Below are positions 17,789-26,660 of a stretch of DNA of 38,322 bases, piece after piece. How positions within the stretch are numbered: the stretch's first letter is position 1; the number at the start of each line of letters is the position of its first letter. The position numbers and the translations under genes are program-made. The stretch comes from an uncultured Prevotella sp. Lineage in GTDB: Bacteria > Bacteroidota > Bacteroidia > Bacteroidales > Bacteroidaceae. Below the pieces are notes generated by a model that worked only from the letters and a program-made list of their open reading frames with translations, was not told the origin of the DNA and did not search any database. Location of the stretch: assembly GCA_947165435.1 (NCBI GenBank), contig CAMVAI010000028.1, positions 1-38,322 on the forward strand, in the 5' to 3' direction.

Positions 17789-17821
17789 CAAAGTTAGTGT
17801 TTTTTTTTGGAATATGACAAA
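17789..17821 (-). promoter_or_regulatory. Promoter of the kinase/AAA+/FHA/PP2C operon
   Basis: On the minus strand, TTTG (17821-17818) and TAACTTTG (17796-17789) are separated by 21 bases, a good match to the Bacteroidota consensus. The leader would be about 24 nt. It is the only consensus promoter I found in the gaps of the minus-strand block from 17761 down to 3559. Confidence 0.8.
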
Positions 17822-17825
17822 TAAA

Positions 17826-17851
17826 CCGCCGTAAATTTACATTTACGACGG
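17826..17851 (-). terminator. Hairpin between the M13 peptidase gene and the kinase operon
   Basis: Ten-base arms (17826-17835 and 17842-17851) pair with one mismatch around a TTTACA loop. On the minus strand a T-rich stretch follows. It would end transcripts of the M13 gene directly before the -33 box of the kinase operon. Confidence 0.55.
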
Positions 17852-17878
17852 CATTTTTTATGTTAAATGTTTGTAAAA

Positions 17879-19906
17879 CTACCAAAGTGGAAGTCGTTCA
17901 GACTTCGGTATGTACATTTTGTCGCCCTCTTTCACCCCGAAAGCCTCATACCATGCGTCGATGTGCGGCAGTGCTCCGTTGACACGCCAGCGGCCTAGCG
18001 AATGGGGGTCGCTCTTGGTGCGGTTTCTGATTTCTGCCTCACGGATATTGGCAGCCCACACGCCGGCGTATGCCAGGAAGAATCGCTGGTCGGGGGTCAG
18101 TCCGTCAATCACGGGCAGCTGCTGGCGGCGCGTAGCATTCTTGTAGGCAGTAAAGGCCACCTGCAGTCCTCCGTGGTCTGCCAGGTTCTCGCCCAGGGTC
18201 AGTCGTCCGTTGGCATTCAGGTCGGGCAGCACTTTGATGTTCGAGAAGAACTCTGCATACTTGTCAGTCCTCTCGGTAAAGTTCTTGCCGTCTGACTCCG
18301 TCCACCAGTCGTGCATGTTGCCGTCTTTGTCGTATTTGCGCCCCTGGTCATCGAATCCGTGGGTCATCTCATGACCTATCACCACACCGATGGCTCCGTA
18401 GTTGAAGGCATCGTCGGCTGTGGGGTCGAAGAAGGGTACCTGCAGGATACCTGCCGGGAAGCATATCTCGTTTGTCGTGGGGTTATAGTATGCGTTAACC
18501 GTCTGCGGTGTCATATACCAGTCGTCACGGTCAACGGGCTTTCCTGCCGTATGGTTGATGTGCCAAGCCGTCCAGAAGCGGGCACACTCCTTCATGTTCT
18601 CGTAGTACGACTTGGTGGCATCAATATCGAGAGCCGACATGTCGGTCCATTTGTCGGGATAGCCTATCTTGACGTTGAACGTGTTCAGCTTCAGCAGGGC
18701 ATTCACCTTCGTGGAATCGTCCATCCAGTCCTGTGCGGCAATGCGCTCACCGAGTGCGATGCGCAAGTTTTCCACCAACTGCTTCATGCGGCTCTTCGAC
18801 GAGGCGGGGAAATATTTCTGCACGTAGATGCGGCCAAGGGCCTCTCCCATGACACCCTGCACCTGATTGGTGGCACGGCGCCACAGCGGATGGTCTTCCT
18901 TGCGCCCCGAGAAGGCTACACCGTAGAAGTCGAAGTGGGCGGTGCGCACCTCATCGCTCAGCAACGTGGCGGCTCCGTCAATGATGCCCCACTCCATCAC
19001 GTCGCGATATTCGGCAGGTGTCAGCGCGGCAAAGAGCTTGTCGGCAGCCTCCATAAAGGCAGGTTGTCCCACCACCAGTTCCTGGATGTGTTCCGACTTG
19101 ATGCCCTTGGCGTTCATCTGCTTCTCTAACTGGAAATGAGGATAACGCTGTGCAAACTCCTTCAGCGTCATCTTGTTGTAGTTAGCTTCCGGGTCGCGCA
19201 GCTCGGTACGCGACTTCGACACCTTGGCCAATGCCGTCTCTACCTTCATGATGTTCTTCATTTTCTTCTCGGCCTCGCCTTTCTTGAATCCGAACAGACG
19301 GAACATCCGCACGATATACTGCTTGTATGCGTCGCGAATCTTCGTCGTGGCCTCGTCGGTCTCTAAGTAATAGTCCTTCTGGCCCAGCGTCAAGCCGCCC
19401 TGCATCACGCCGAGAATGTTTTCCGTAGCGTTTTTATCGTCGGCACCGATGCCACTGCCGAAGAACACCGACTCGCCGTAGGGCATCATTTCCAGCTGTA
19501 GGGCGAAAAGCTGTTCACGGGTCTTGGCAGCCTCCAGTTTCTTCAGTGTCGGCACTACGGGGGCTATGCCCTCCTTGTCGCGGCGCACCGTGTCCATAGC
19601 CATCTTGTAAAGGTCGCTGAGCTTCTGCTCAATAGTCCCCTTGGCATAGCTGTTGTTGAGCAACTCGGACAGGATTCCGTTAATGCGCTTGTTGTTGTCT
19701 TCGGCCAACCGCTCGAAACTGCCGTAGCGCGAATAGGCATCAGGCAGCGGATTGGCTTTCATCCAGCCACCGCAGGCATACTCGTAGAAGTCATCGGCAG
19801 GGCGTACACTCTTGTCCATATCTGCCGTATTAATGCCAGAGTGTAACTGTGCCCCAGCCGACATAGCCATCGTTGATAATGCCATGATAGTCAATAGTTT
19901 CTTCAT
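17879..19906 (-). CDS. M13 family zinc metallopeptidase (neprilysin/PepO type)
   Basis: The protein has 675 residues. A signal peptide (about 1-19) precedes the peptidase body. The zinc site is HEMTH at 512-516, with the third ligand Glu573 in ENLAD. The substrate-binding NAYY lies at 471-474, and the chain ends in PLW, the usual M13 C-terminal Trp. M13 enzymes cut oligopeptides, here in the periplasm. The gene lies only 13 bp behind the ABC-F gene and has no promoter box of its own, so the two are probably co-transcribed, though no functional link is evident. Confidence 0.96.
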   Translation of the reverse strand: MKKLLTIMALSTMAMSAGAQLHSGINTADMDKSVRPADDFYEYACGGWMKANPLPDAYSRYGSFERLAEDNNKRINGILSELLNNSYAKGTIEQKLSDLYKMAMDTVRRDKEGIAPVVPTLKKLEAAKTREQLFALQLEMMPYGESVFFGSGIGADDKNATENILGVMQGGLTLGQKDYYLETDEATTKIRDAYKQYIVRMFRLFGFKKGEAEKKMKNIMKVETALAKVSKSRTELRDPEANYNKMTLKEFAQRYPHFQLEKQMNAKGIKSEHIQELVVGQPAFMEAADKLFAALTPAEYRDVMEWGIIDGAATLLSDEVRTAHFDFYGVAFSGRKEDHPLWRRATNQVQGVMGEALGRIYVQKYFPASSKSRMKQLVENLRIALGERIAAQDWMDDSTKVNALLKLNTFNVKIGYPDKWTDMSALDIDATKSYYENMKECARFWTAWHINHTAGKPVDRDDWYMTPQTVNAYYNPTTNEICFPAGILQVPFFDPTADDAFNYGAIGVVIGHEMTHGFDDQGRKYDKDGNMHDWWTESDGKNFTERTDKYAEFFSNIKVLPDLNANGRLTLGENLADHGGLQVAFTAYKNATRRQQLPVIDGLTPDQRFFLAYAGVWAANIREAEIRNRTKSDPHSLGRWRVNGALPHIDAWYEAFGVKEGDKMYIPKSERLPLW

Positions 19907-19919
19907 GTTTATTTGTTTT

Positions 19920-21872
19920 TTAATTTGATAGTTGCTCCAATTCCTCTGAGAGCTGTTCCCATCGTTCCACTTCTTCGTCGAGAGCCTTTTTGATAGAGGT
20001 GTACTCCGTGACGAGTTCTATGTCCGACGCATGCTCTGGGTTCATCAGCAGACGGTCCAGCTTCTTCAGCCGCTGCTCCATGTCGTTGATTTTCTGCTCC
20101 GAAGCCTCTACGGCTTTCTCGGCCTTGCGAATCTGCCGTTGCTGGTTCTTGTGGTCGGCATAGCTCTGGGCTCCTGGTGTGGCAGGGGCTGATGCCGATG
20201 CCGAAGATAGCGGCGCAGAGGGCTTTTCCCCTTTTGCCGTCGCATAGCCCAGCTCATTGAGTTCGCTGATTTTTCTCGACTGCAGGAAGTCGTAGATGCC
20301 GCCCAGATGCTCCTTCACCCTGCCGCCGCCAAACTCATAGACCTTCGACACCAGTCCGTCGAGAAATTCTCGGTCGTGCGACACCACGATAGCTGTACCG
20401 TCGAAAGCCTTGATGGCTTCCTTCAGCACATCCTTCGACGCCATGTCCAGATGGTTGGTAGGCTCGTCGAGTATCAGCAGGTTGACGGGTTCCAGCAGCA
20501 GGCGTATCATTGCCAGTCGGCTGCGCTCGCCGCCACTGAGCACTTTCACTTTCTTGTCGCCATTCTCGCCGCCAAACATAAAGGCACCGAGGATGTCGTT
20601 GATGCGCAGGCGTACCTCGCCTTTTGCCACGTGGTCGATGGTCTGTAATACCGTCAGCGACTCGTCCAACAGCTGTGCCTGGTTCTGGGCGAAATAGCCT
20701 ATCTGTATGTTGTGACCTACTTTCAGCTGTCCGTCATAAGGTATCTCACCCATGATGCACTTCACAAGGGTTGATTTACCCTCGCCGTTCTTGCCTACAA
20801 AGGCTACTTTCTCGCCGCGCTTAATGGTCAGGTTGACATCGGCGAACACCCTGTGGTCACCGTAGCTCTTGGCCACATCCTCACAGATGACGGGATAGTC
20901 GCCGCTTCGAAGGCAGGGCGGAAACTTCAGGTGCATGGCGGCATTGTCCACCTCGTCCACCTCGATGGGCACAATTTTCTCCAGCTGTTTCACCTTTTGC
21001 TGCACCTGTACGGCCTTGGTGGCCTGATAGCGGAAGCGCTCAATGAAGGCTTTCATGTCGGCAATCTCTTTCTGCTGGTTCTCGTAGGCGCGCTGCTGCT
21101 GTTCGCGGCGTTCCTTGCGCAGCACGACATAATCGTCGTATTTCACCTTATAGTCGATGATGTGTCCACAGGAAATCTCCAGTGTCCGGTTCGACACATT
21201 ATTAATAAAAGCCCTGTCGTGCGACACCAGTACGACGGCACTTGCTGACTGAGCCAGCAGTTGTTCGAGCCATTGTATCGACTCGATGTCCAGGTGGTTG
21301 GTAGGCTCGTCGAGCAACAGCACATCGGGTTTCTGCAGCAGTATCTTGGCCAGCTCAATACGCATGCGCCAACCGCCGGAGAACTCGCTGGTAGGACGGT
21401 CGAAATCCGTACGCTGGAATCCCAGTCCTATCAACGTGCGCTCCAGCTCTGCCTCGCAGCCTTCAGCACCCATCATCATATAGCGTTCGTGAGCCTGGGT
21501 GAATTTTTCCACCAGTTCCATGTACGACGCACTCTCATAGTCGGTGCGGTCGGCCAACTGCTGGTTCAGCCGCTCCACGCGCTCCTTCATCTTTGCCACG
21601 TCGGCAAAGGCCTTCTGGGCTTCCTGCCTGACGGTGGTGTCGTCTTGCAGCACCATCACCTGCGGCAGATATCCGATGGTGGTGTCGTTGGGAATGTTCA
21701 CGCGGCCCGACGTGGGCTGCTGCATCCCGCAGAGTATTTTGAGCAGCGTCGATTTCCCCGCGCCGTTCTTGCCTACGAGGGCTATACGGTCGCGGTTGTT
21801 CACCACAAAGCAGGCATCGGTGAACAGGGGCTTCACCCCGAACTCCACGTGCAGAGATTCTACAGAAATCAT
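19920..21872 (-). CDS. ABC-F ATPase, Uup/YheS-like
   Basis: The protein has 650 residues and two complete ATP-binding cassettes with no membrane segment. Walker A motifs are GKNGAGKS (34-41) and GKNGEGKS (360-367). Signature motifs are FSGGW (164-168) and LSGGE (445-449), and both cassettes have DEPTNHLD. The charged interdomain linker (about 250-300) is the part ABC-F proteins insert into the ribosomal E site. A Ser/Ala/Pro-rich spacer and a coiled-coil tail (570-650) resemble the Uup C-terminal domain. It probably acts on ribosomes as a housekeeping translation factor. The linker gives no support for an antibiotic-resistance role. A consensus promoter lies 25 bp upstream. Confidence 0.94.
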   Translation of the reverse strand: MISVESLHVEFGVKPLFTDACFVVNNRDRIALVGKNGAGKSTLLKILCGMQQPTSGRVNIPNDTTIGYLPQVMVLQDDTTVRQEAQKAFADVAKMKERVERLNQQLADRTDYESASYMELVEKFTQAHERYMMMGAEGCEAELERTLIGLGFQRTDFDRPTSEFSGGWRMRIELAKILLQKPDVLLLDEPTNHLDIESIQWLEQLLAQSASAVVLVSHDRAFINNVSNRTLEISCGHIIDYKVKYDDYVVLRKERREQQQRAYENQQKEIADMKAFIERFRYQATKAVQVQQKVKQLEKIVPIEVDEVDNAAMHLKFPPCLRSGDYPVICEDVAKSYGDHRVFADVNLTIKRGEKVAFVGKNGEGKSTLVKCIMGEIPYDGQLKVGHNIQIGYFAQNQAQLLDESLTVLQTIDHVAKGEVRLRINDILGAFMFGGENGDKKVKVLSGGERSRLAMIRLLLEPVNLLILDEPTNHLDMASKDVLKEAIKAFDGTAIVVSHDREFLDGLVSKVYEFGGGRVKEHLGGIYDFLQSRKISELNELGYATAKGEKPSAPLSSASASAPATPGAQSYADHKNQQRQIRKAEKAVEASEQKINDMEQRLKKLDRLLMNPEHASDIELVTEYTSIKKALDEEVERWEQLSEELEQLSN

Positions 21873-21896
21873 GCTTTATTCTTAAGTTTTGGGCTG

Positions 21897-21927
21897 CAAA
21901 ATTAAGGAATTTCGGTCAATTATCAAA
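21897..21927 (-). promoter_or_regulatory. Promoter of the ABC-F/M13 peptidase pair
   Basis: On the minus strand, TTTG (21927-21924), 19 bases, then TAATTTTG (21904-21897). The leader would be about 21 nt. Confidence 0.82.
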
Positions 21928-21943
21928 ATATTATGCCGTATAA

Positions 21944-22582
21944 TTACAGTTCCAACATGACTTCCTCAAATTTTCCCTCCTTGCTGATGCGGTAGCGTCT
22001 GGCCTGGAAGAGTTCCGGCTGTGTGGCGTCGTGCGACAGGTAGTACTCCATCAGCGTAATCTCGTAGTCGCTGGTGATGAAAAATTCCGTATAGGTCTTG
22101 CCGAAGTCATCCTCGCGATCGGCATCCTTCTGTTCGTAGATGCACAGCATGTCCTGTGCATGCAGGTTGGGCTTCAGCGTATAGAGATAGAGCACTGGCG
22201 TAACGGAGTCTTGCATCTCGGCCAGCAGCATCACCCGATGGCGGTGGCTGTGGGGCAGCAAGAGGGCTTTCAGCTCGTCGGAAGGTTCGTAGCCGAAATG
22301 ACCGTTCAGCAGCTTCGGCACGGCAGTCATCGCCCCGATGCGGCTGAAGTCGCTCCGCTCCGACTTGACGGGCAGCGTATGGTAGCGCAGGGTGTCGAAG
22401 AAAGCCTGCAGCGGGTCTTCGCGGCCTATGCCGCTCTGTAGCTGCAGCTTCTTTATCTGCTCAGCCTTGCGGATGCTGTCTATCTTCTGTTCGTAGTAGG
22501 CTGCGTCGCGGCGTTTGCTGCCGCACGATACAGCAGCAGCGAGTAATAGCAGTAGGGGAAAGAATAGCACGATTTTTCTCAT
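21944..22582 (-). CDS. Small lipoprotein, function unknown
   Basis: From the start at 22582 the protein has 212 residues: a short basic start, a hydrophobic stretch and a lipobox (AAAVSC, Cys20), so it should be a lipid-anchored envelope protein. A longer frame to 22672 would cross the divergent gene start and both promoter boxes, so it is rejected. The mature part begins with a charged helix (about 25-55) and continues as a mixed alpha/beta domain with LLPHSHRHRVMLLAEMQDS in the middle. It resembles Prevotella lipoproteins of the DUF4738 kind, but I am not sure of that number. It runs divergently from the plug-family gene with only 70 bp between the starts. Confidence 0.82.
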   Translation of the reverse strand: MRKIVLFFPLLLLLAAAVSCGSKRRDAAYYEQKIDSIRKAEQIKKLQLQSGIGREDPLQAFFDTLRYHTLPVKSERSDFSRIGAMTAVPKLLNGHFGYEPSDELKALLLPHSHRHRVMLLAEMQDSVTPVLYLYTLKPNLHAQDMLCIYEQKDADREDDFGKTYTEFFITSDYEITLMEYYLSHDATQPELFQARRYRISKEGKFEEVMLEL

Positions 22583-22590
22583 AACGCGGG

Positions 22591-22598
22591 CAAATTTA
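22591..22598 (-). promoter_or_regulatory. -7 box of the small lipoprotein gene
   Basis: TAAATTTG on the minus strand ends 8 bases before the ATG, giving a leader of only a few nucleotides. No TTTG is found at the -33 distance. Confidence 0.5.
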
Positions 22599-22640
22599 CA
22601 AAATATGTGCGGAAAAAGAAAGGAAAACCAACTTTTTTTG

Positions 22641-22648
22641 TAACTTTG
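22641..22648 (+). promoter_or_regulatory. -7 box of the plug-family gene
   Basis: TAACTTTG ends 4 bases before the first ATG. The transcript would start at or within a base or two of the start codon, making it effectively leaderless. No good -33 TTTG is present. Confidence 0.6.
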
Positions 22649-22652
22649 CACC

Positions 22653-23888
22653 ATGATGAGGCATTTTTTCATAGCGAAGAGCAGCGTTTTGCTGCTGTGT
22701 TGCGCCCTTGCCGCCGTCTGCTATGGCGGCAATCGGGTGTATTCTTCCCGCATCCACTCACTGACCAGCATTGTCAACGGCGACTGGCTGAACCGCCCTG
22801 TCATGCTCTTGGGCAGCGGCGACAGGATGGAGATAGGATTCGACGAACTGTCGCACGACTACCACCGCTTCGTCTATCGGCTGGAGCACTGCGAGGCAGA
22901 CTGGAGCGTCTCCGAGGAGCTGTTCGAGAGTGACTGGTTAGAGGGCTTCAACGGCAACCCTATTGACGACTATCAGAACTCCATCAACACCACCGTGCTC
23001 TACACCCACTATCGGCTGACCATTCCCAACGACCGGTGCCACCTGAAGATGAGCGGCAACTACCGGCTGACCGTCTATGACGAGGACAACGACAACGAGC
23101 GCATGCTGGAGGTGGAGTTTTATGTCGTTGCCCCCATGATGGATATCGGGCTGCAGGCCACCACCAATACCGACATCGACCACAACGTGAGCCATCAGCA
23201 GGTAAGCATGAGCCTACAATTTAATAATGTACGCGTGACGAACACCACCGACCAGCTCTATACCGTGGTGATGCAGAACTGGCGCGAAGACAATGCCCGC
23301 AACAACCTGCGCCCCACGTTCGTCAGCAACAAAGGGCTGGCATGGGAGCACAACCGACAACTCATCTTCGATGCCGGCAACGAGTATCACAAGTTCGAGG
23401 TGCTTGACGTGAGCCATGCCACCATGGGGCTGGACAAGATAGAATGGGACGGTCACCACTATCAGGCCTATCCCTTCACCGCCGTTGTGCGCCGCAACTA
23501 CCTGACGGATGTTGATGCCGACGGAGCCTTCTGCATCCGCAACAGCGAATATACCGAAATCGACTACACCTGCGACTACGTCTATGTGAACTACGCACTA
23601 CAGGTTCCCTTTCAGGGCGACATCTATCTGCAGGGGCATTGGACAGACCGCGCAGACCGCGATACCTACCGCATGCAGTACGACCCGCAACACGGCATCT
23701 ACCATACCCGGCTGTTGCAGAAACAGGGCTATTACTCCTACCAGTTTCTTACTGCCGACGGGAAAGTTCCGCCTTCGGAAGGCAGCTTCTACCAAACGGA
23801 GAATACTTACCAGGCCTTTGTCTATTGGCGGGGCGACGGGGGCCGAACTTGGCAGCTGTTGGGCTACCGGGCTATCTCGTTGCGGTAG
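22653..23888 (+). CDS. Type IX secretion plug-family protein (DUF5103)
   Basis: This 411-residue protein has a signal peptide of about 25 residues and then the DUF5103 pattern: FVYRLEHCEADWSVSEEL near 68-90, a GFNGNPIDDYQNSINTTV segment and YTHYRLTIPN near 109-118. An Ig-like middle and a beta-rich C-terminal domain follow. The family includes Plug, shown in Flavobacterium johnsoniae to close the periplasmic side of the SprA translocon channel of type IX secretion. Members also occur in Bacteroidota without a gliding or full T9SS phenotype, so the role here is probable rather than certain. No other T9SS gene is in the window. The 3' end overlaps the convergent AraC-type gene by 25 bp. A second ATG three bases downstream is an equally good start. 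Confidence 0.88.
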   Translation: MMRHFFIAKSSVLLLCCALAAVCYGGNRVYSSRIHSLTSIVNGDWLNRPVMLLGSGDRMEIGFDELSHDYHRFVYRLEHCEADWSVSEELFESDWLEGFNGNPIDDYQNSINTTVLYTHYRLTIPNDRCHLKMSGNYRLTVYDEDNDNERMLEVEFYVVAPMMDIGLQATTNTDIDHNVSHQQVSMSLQFNNVRVTNTTDQLYTVVMQNWREDNARNNLRPTFVSNKGLAWEHNRQLIFDAGNEYHKFEVLDVSHATMGLDKIEWDGHHYQAYPFTAVVRRNYLTDVDADGAFCIRNSEYTEIDYTCDYVYVNYALQVPFQGDIYLQGHWTDRADRDTYRMQYDPQHGIYHTRLLQKQGYYSYQFLTADGKVPPSEGSFYQTENTYQAFVYWRGDGGRTWQLLGYRAISLR

Positions 23889-26335
23889 TCGGCAGGCGTG
23901 CGGCGATAGTGATGGTAAAAGCTGGCTATCAAGAAATTGGGCGACGCAAAGCCTAAGTCGGAAGCAATATCTTCCACTTTCTTGTCGGTAGTCAGCAGCT
24001 GTTCAGCAGCTTTGTGCAGACGGATGCGGAGGGTCAGCAGCCTCGGACTCTTATAGGTGTTGGCAGCTATGAGTTCTGCCAGTTCCGTGGGGCGCTTCCC
24101 CGTGACATGGGCCAGCCGTTCCAGCGTGAGGCTGTCGGCAGTGGCCTTATTCTCGAAGAGCGGATACACGTGCATGATGAAGTCTTGGAAGTCGCGGCTG
24201 AGCTTGCCTTCCACGCCGGCTTGTTCTTCCGAGAAGTCCTGATAGGACGGTGCCAGCACGTCGGACGAGAATCCCACGCAACGGTTGACGAATGTGCGCA
24301 GCCGCCGCATGACGCGTTCCTCCTCGTTGGTGCAGAAGGCCTTCAGGCGTGTGTTCCTGTTGTAGAAGAAGACGTTCGTCAGCAGCAGTGCCAACAGCAG
24401 CAGGGCCACCGAGAGGTGTACTCCCGTGGTGCGCCACCACGGCTCCTCGACGTAGATGGTCCACGTCAGCGGCTCGACGGGCCATTCGAAGGGCAGCGTC
24501 GATACCTGCATCTCCACCACATACCTGCCGGGGCGCAGTCCCGACAGAGGCAGATTCAGCATTCCCTGCCGGTCCACCTGGCCATTTGAATTGCTGTGCG
24601 ACAGCACCTTCCACTTGTCGCTCAATCCTACCACACGGTAGCGGTAGTAGGTCTGTATGGGCCGTGTATAGTTCAGTCCGGTGAAAGTGAGCAGCATCGA
24701 GTTCTGGTTGTAGTTCACCCTCAGCTCCCTGGCTCGCGTGATGGCGCGGTCTAGTATCACCCGTCCGTCCACGGTGTCGCCCGCCCCTATCACTTCGCCA
24801 GCAATCATCAGCCTCACCAGTTTCGGGTAGAGCCGTTGGTCCAACTTGCCCAACAGCCGGAAGTTGGCGGGATTGAAGGCCACTACATGGTCGAGCGACT
24901 GCATGACGATAGTGCCGTCGTCGAGCTTGACAGCCTTTCCGTTGACAAACGACTCCTCCGGCACGTTGTCGTGCTCAGCGTAGGTCTCTATCTGGCTGAT
25001 GCTGTCGTTGCGTATCAGGAAGAGCGAGATGCCGAAACTGGTGGCTGCCCAGATATTGTGGTTGTCGTCTTCTATCACACTGTGTATCATCTCGTTCAGC
25101 ATGCCGTCGCGGCGCGTATAGGTGTGGTGCGTCTTTCCTTTGTCTCGGCTCACTTGCAGCCCGCTGTACGTGCCCGTCCATATCCACCCCCGGCTGTCGG
25201 TGATGCGGCAGTTGACGTGGCGGGGCAACGGCTTCGACTCAGGCATCAGGCGGTCCATCTCTGTGGCCAGCCGGACGGCTTCGGGCTGGTTCCATGCATA
25301 GGAGTTGAAGGGCACCTTGAAGGGCTTCGAGTAGAACAGCCCGCGCTGCTCGGTGCCTACCCACATGCCTCCCTGTCGGTCGAAGGCGATGGTGTTGACA
25401 TCGGTTTCAAGCTGTCTGCCGTGAGTTAGTCCCAGCTTATTCTGGTGTACAGCGTGACCGGTGGCCAGGTCGTATATCCAGTAGCCGTACTCGCAGGCCA
25501 GATAGAGGCTGTTCTGGTTGATGGCCATGTTGTTCAGATGATAGTCGAGGCGCATGAGTGTCTCCCAACGGCGGCTCTTCATGTCGAAGCAGAGCAGTAC
25601 AGACTGCTTGTCGCCGTTGCGAATCTGGAAGAAACGGTCTTGGTACTGATAGACCACCGACGAATTGGTATAGCGGGCCGCCTCCGTCTCGTCAAGGGCG
25701 CGCACGTCGTACAGGTGGCGGCTGGTCTTCATGTCGTAGGCCGACACCACGCTGTTGGCAAAGAACTGCAGGTGTACGGTACTGTCATAGACGGCAACGT
25801 CCTGCAGCTCGGCCTGCTGGCCGACGGGCATCTCCCTGCCCTGCTCAATGCCCTTTAGCTTCGTGCCGGAGAGGAACCACAGGTGGCAGTCTTCGTCGGC
25901 AAAGAGGTCATCCACGGGCTTATCCATGCCGAGGGAGCGTATCACGCCACCTACATCTTTAATAAAGCGCTCCTGTAGCAGATCCACACAGGTCACCGTA
26001 TTCTTGTCTTTCAGCCAGAGGTGGTGGTGCTTGTCAAAGTACAGGCGGTAGTGGCCCGTATATTTAGGCAGGGGGAAGATGTTTTCGACGGTGGGGTCGA
26101 TATGGGTAAAGAAGGCTCCGTCGTAGAAGTTGATGTGGCCGATGGTGGATATGACCATACGTCCCGTCTTGGTGCATTTGATGACCTGTGCGCTGTTGTC
26201 GGCCAGTCCGTTCGAGGCATTGAACATAAAGAACACCCGATCGCTCTGTGCATGCACCATACTGGCAACCAGCACGGCAAGCAGGACTGCCGCGAGGCAG
26301 CGCAGGTTCTGGGTTATGGTGGGGTTTCCTGTCAT
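23864..26335 (-). CDS. Membrane-spanning Reg_prop/Y_Y_Y sensor with AraC DNA-binding domain
   Basis: The protein has 823 residues: signal peptide (about 1-29), beta-propeller-like sensor repeats (about 35-490, with Reg_prop-type units such as MWVGTEQRGLF and GWIWTGTYSGL), a Y_Y_Y-type beta domain (505-630), one membrane helix (637-658) and a C-terminal AraC helix-turn-helix (about 740-823, with IASDLGFASPNFLIASFYHHY). It is laid out like the hybrid two-component sensors of Bacteroidales, but the histidine kinase and receiver domains are absent. Binding outside would therefore act directly on a membrane-tethered DNA-binding domain. The neighbour is a plug-family gene, not a polysaccharide locus, so the ligand is unknown. 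Confidence 0.92.
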   Translation of the reverse strand: MTGNPTITQNLRCLAAVLLAVLVASMVHAQSDRVFFMFNASNGLADNSAQVIKCTKTGRMVISTIGHINFYDGAFFTHIDPTVENIFPLPKYTGHYRLYFDKHHHLWLKDKNTVTCVDLLQERFIKDVGGVIRSLGMDKPVDDLFADEDCHLWFLSGTKLKGIEQGREMPVGQQAELQDVAVYDSTVHLQFFANSVVSAYDMKTSRHLYDVRALDETEAARYTNSSVVYQYQDRFFQIRNGDKQSVLLCFDMKSRRWETLMRLDYHLNNMAINQNSLYLACEYGYWIYDLATGHAVHQNKLGLTHGRQLETDVNTIAFDRQGGMWVGTEQRGLFYSKPFKVPFNSYAWNQPEAVRLATEMDRLMPESKPLPRHVNCRITDSRGWIWTGTYSGLQVSRDKGKTHHTYTRRDGMLNEMIHSVIEDDNHNIWAATSFGISLFLIRNDSISQIETYAEHDNVPEESFVNGKAVKLDDGTIVMQSLDHVVAFNPANFRLLGKLDQRLYPKLVRLMIAGEVIGAGDTVDGRVILDRAITRARELRVNYNQNSMLLTFTGLNYTRPIQTYYRYRVVGLSDKWKVLSHSNSNGQVDRQGMLNLPLSGLRPGRYVVEMQVSTLPFEWPVEPLTWTIYVEEPWWRTTGVHLSVALLLLALLLTNVFFYNRNTRLKAFCTNEEERVMRRLRTFVNRCVGFSSDVLAPSYQDFSEEQAGVEGKLSRDFQDFIMHVYPLFENKATADSLTLERLAHVTGKRPTELAELIAANTYKSPRLLTLRIRLHKAAEQLLTTDKKVEDIASDLGFASPNFLIASFYHHYRRTPADYRNEIAR

Positions 26336-26369
26336 GGGTTTCTCGGTCTGATTGTTTTGTTTAGTCCTG

Positions 26370-26401
26370 CAAAATTAATAAATAAAATGGAATTTTGCAA
26401 A
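26370..26401 (-). promoter_or_regulatory. Promoter of the AraC-type regulator
   Basis: On the minus strand, TTTG (26401-26398), 20 bases, then TAATTTTG (26377-26370). The leader would be about 31 nt. Confidence 0.8.
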
Positions 26402-26466
26402 TTTTCAGCAGAGAAAATGCTGATGCGACGCTGTTAATCGGTAATAAAAAATCACTCTGCTGAAAA
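26402..26466. promoter_or_regulatory. 12-bp perfect inverted repeat next to the regulator's -33 box
   Basis: TTTTCAGCAGAG at 26402-26413 and CTCTGCTGAAAA at 26455-26466 are exact inverse copies 41 bases apart. The first abuts the -33 TTTG. Placement suggests binding sites, possibly for the adjacent regulator itself, but this is inference. Confidence 0.5.
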
Positions 26467-26660
26467 AAGAGATTAGTCATTATGAAATTTCTGTCTCTCT
26501 GCTGCTATTTTTCTCTTTGGTGTAAGTTGTAACTTCCCGGCATGAGGAATGGGGTATTGCCAAGAGCGAGGAGACTGCCGGACGGCACCCGTTGGCACGG
26601 CAGAAGTTTTAATAATGTTTAATTATTGGCATATTATACTCTTTTCTTAATAAAAAGTGA

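Noticed and set aside
19920..21872. ABC-F gene as an antibiotic-resistance (ribosomal protection) gene
   Set aside because: The Uup-like coiled-coil tail and ordinary linker suggest a housekeeping factor; nothing around it looks acquired.
22583..22672. Upstream extension of the small lipoprotein to 22672
   Set aside because: It would overlap the divergent plug-family start and place a long stretch before the signal peptide; 22582 gives a proper lipobox distance.
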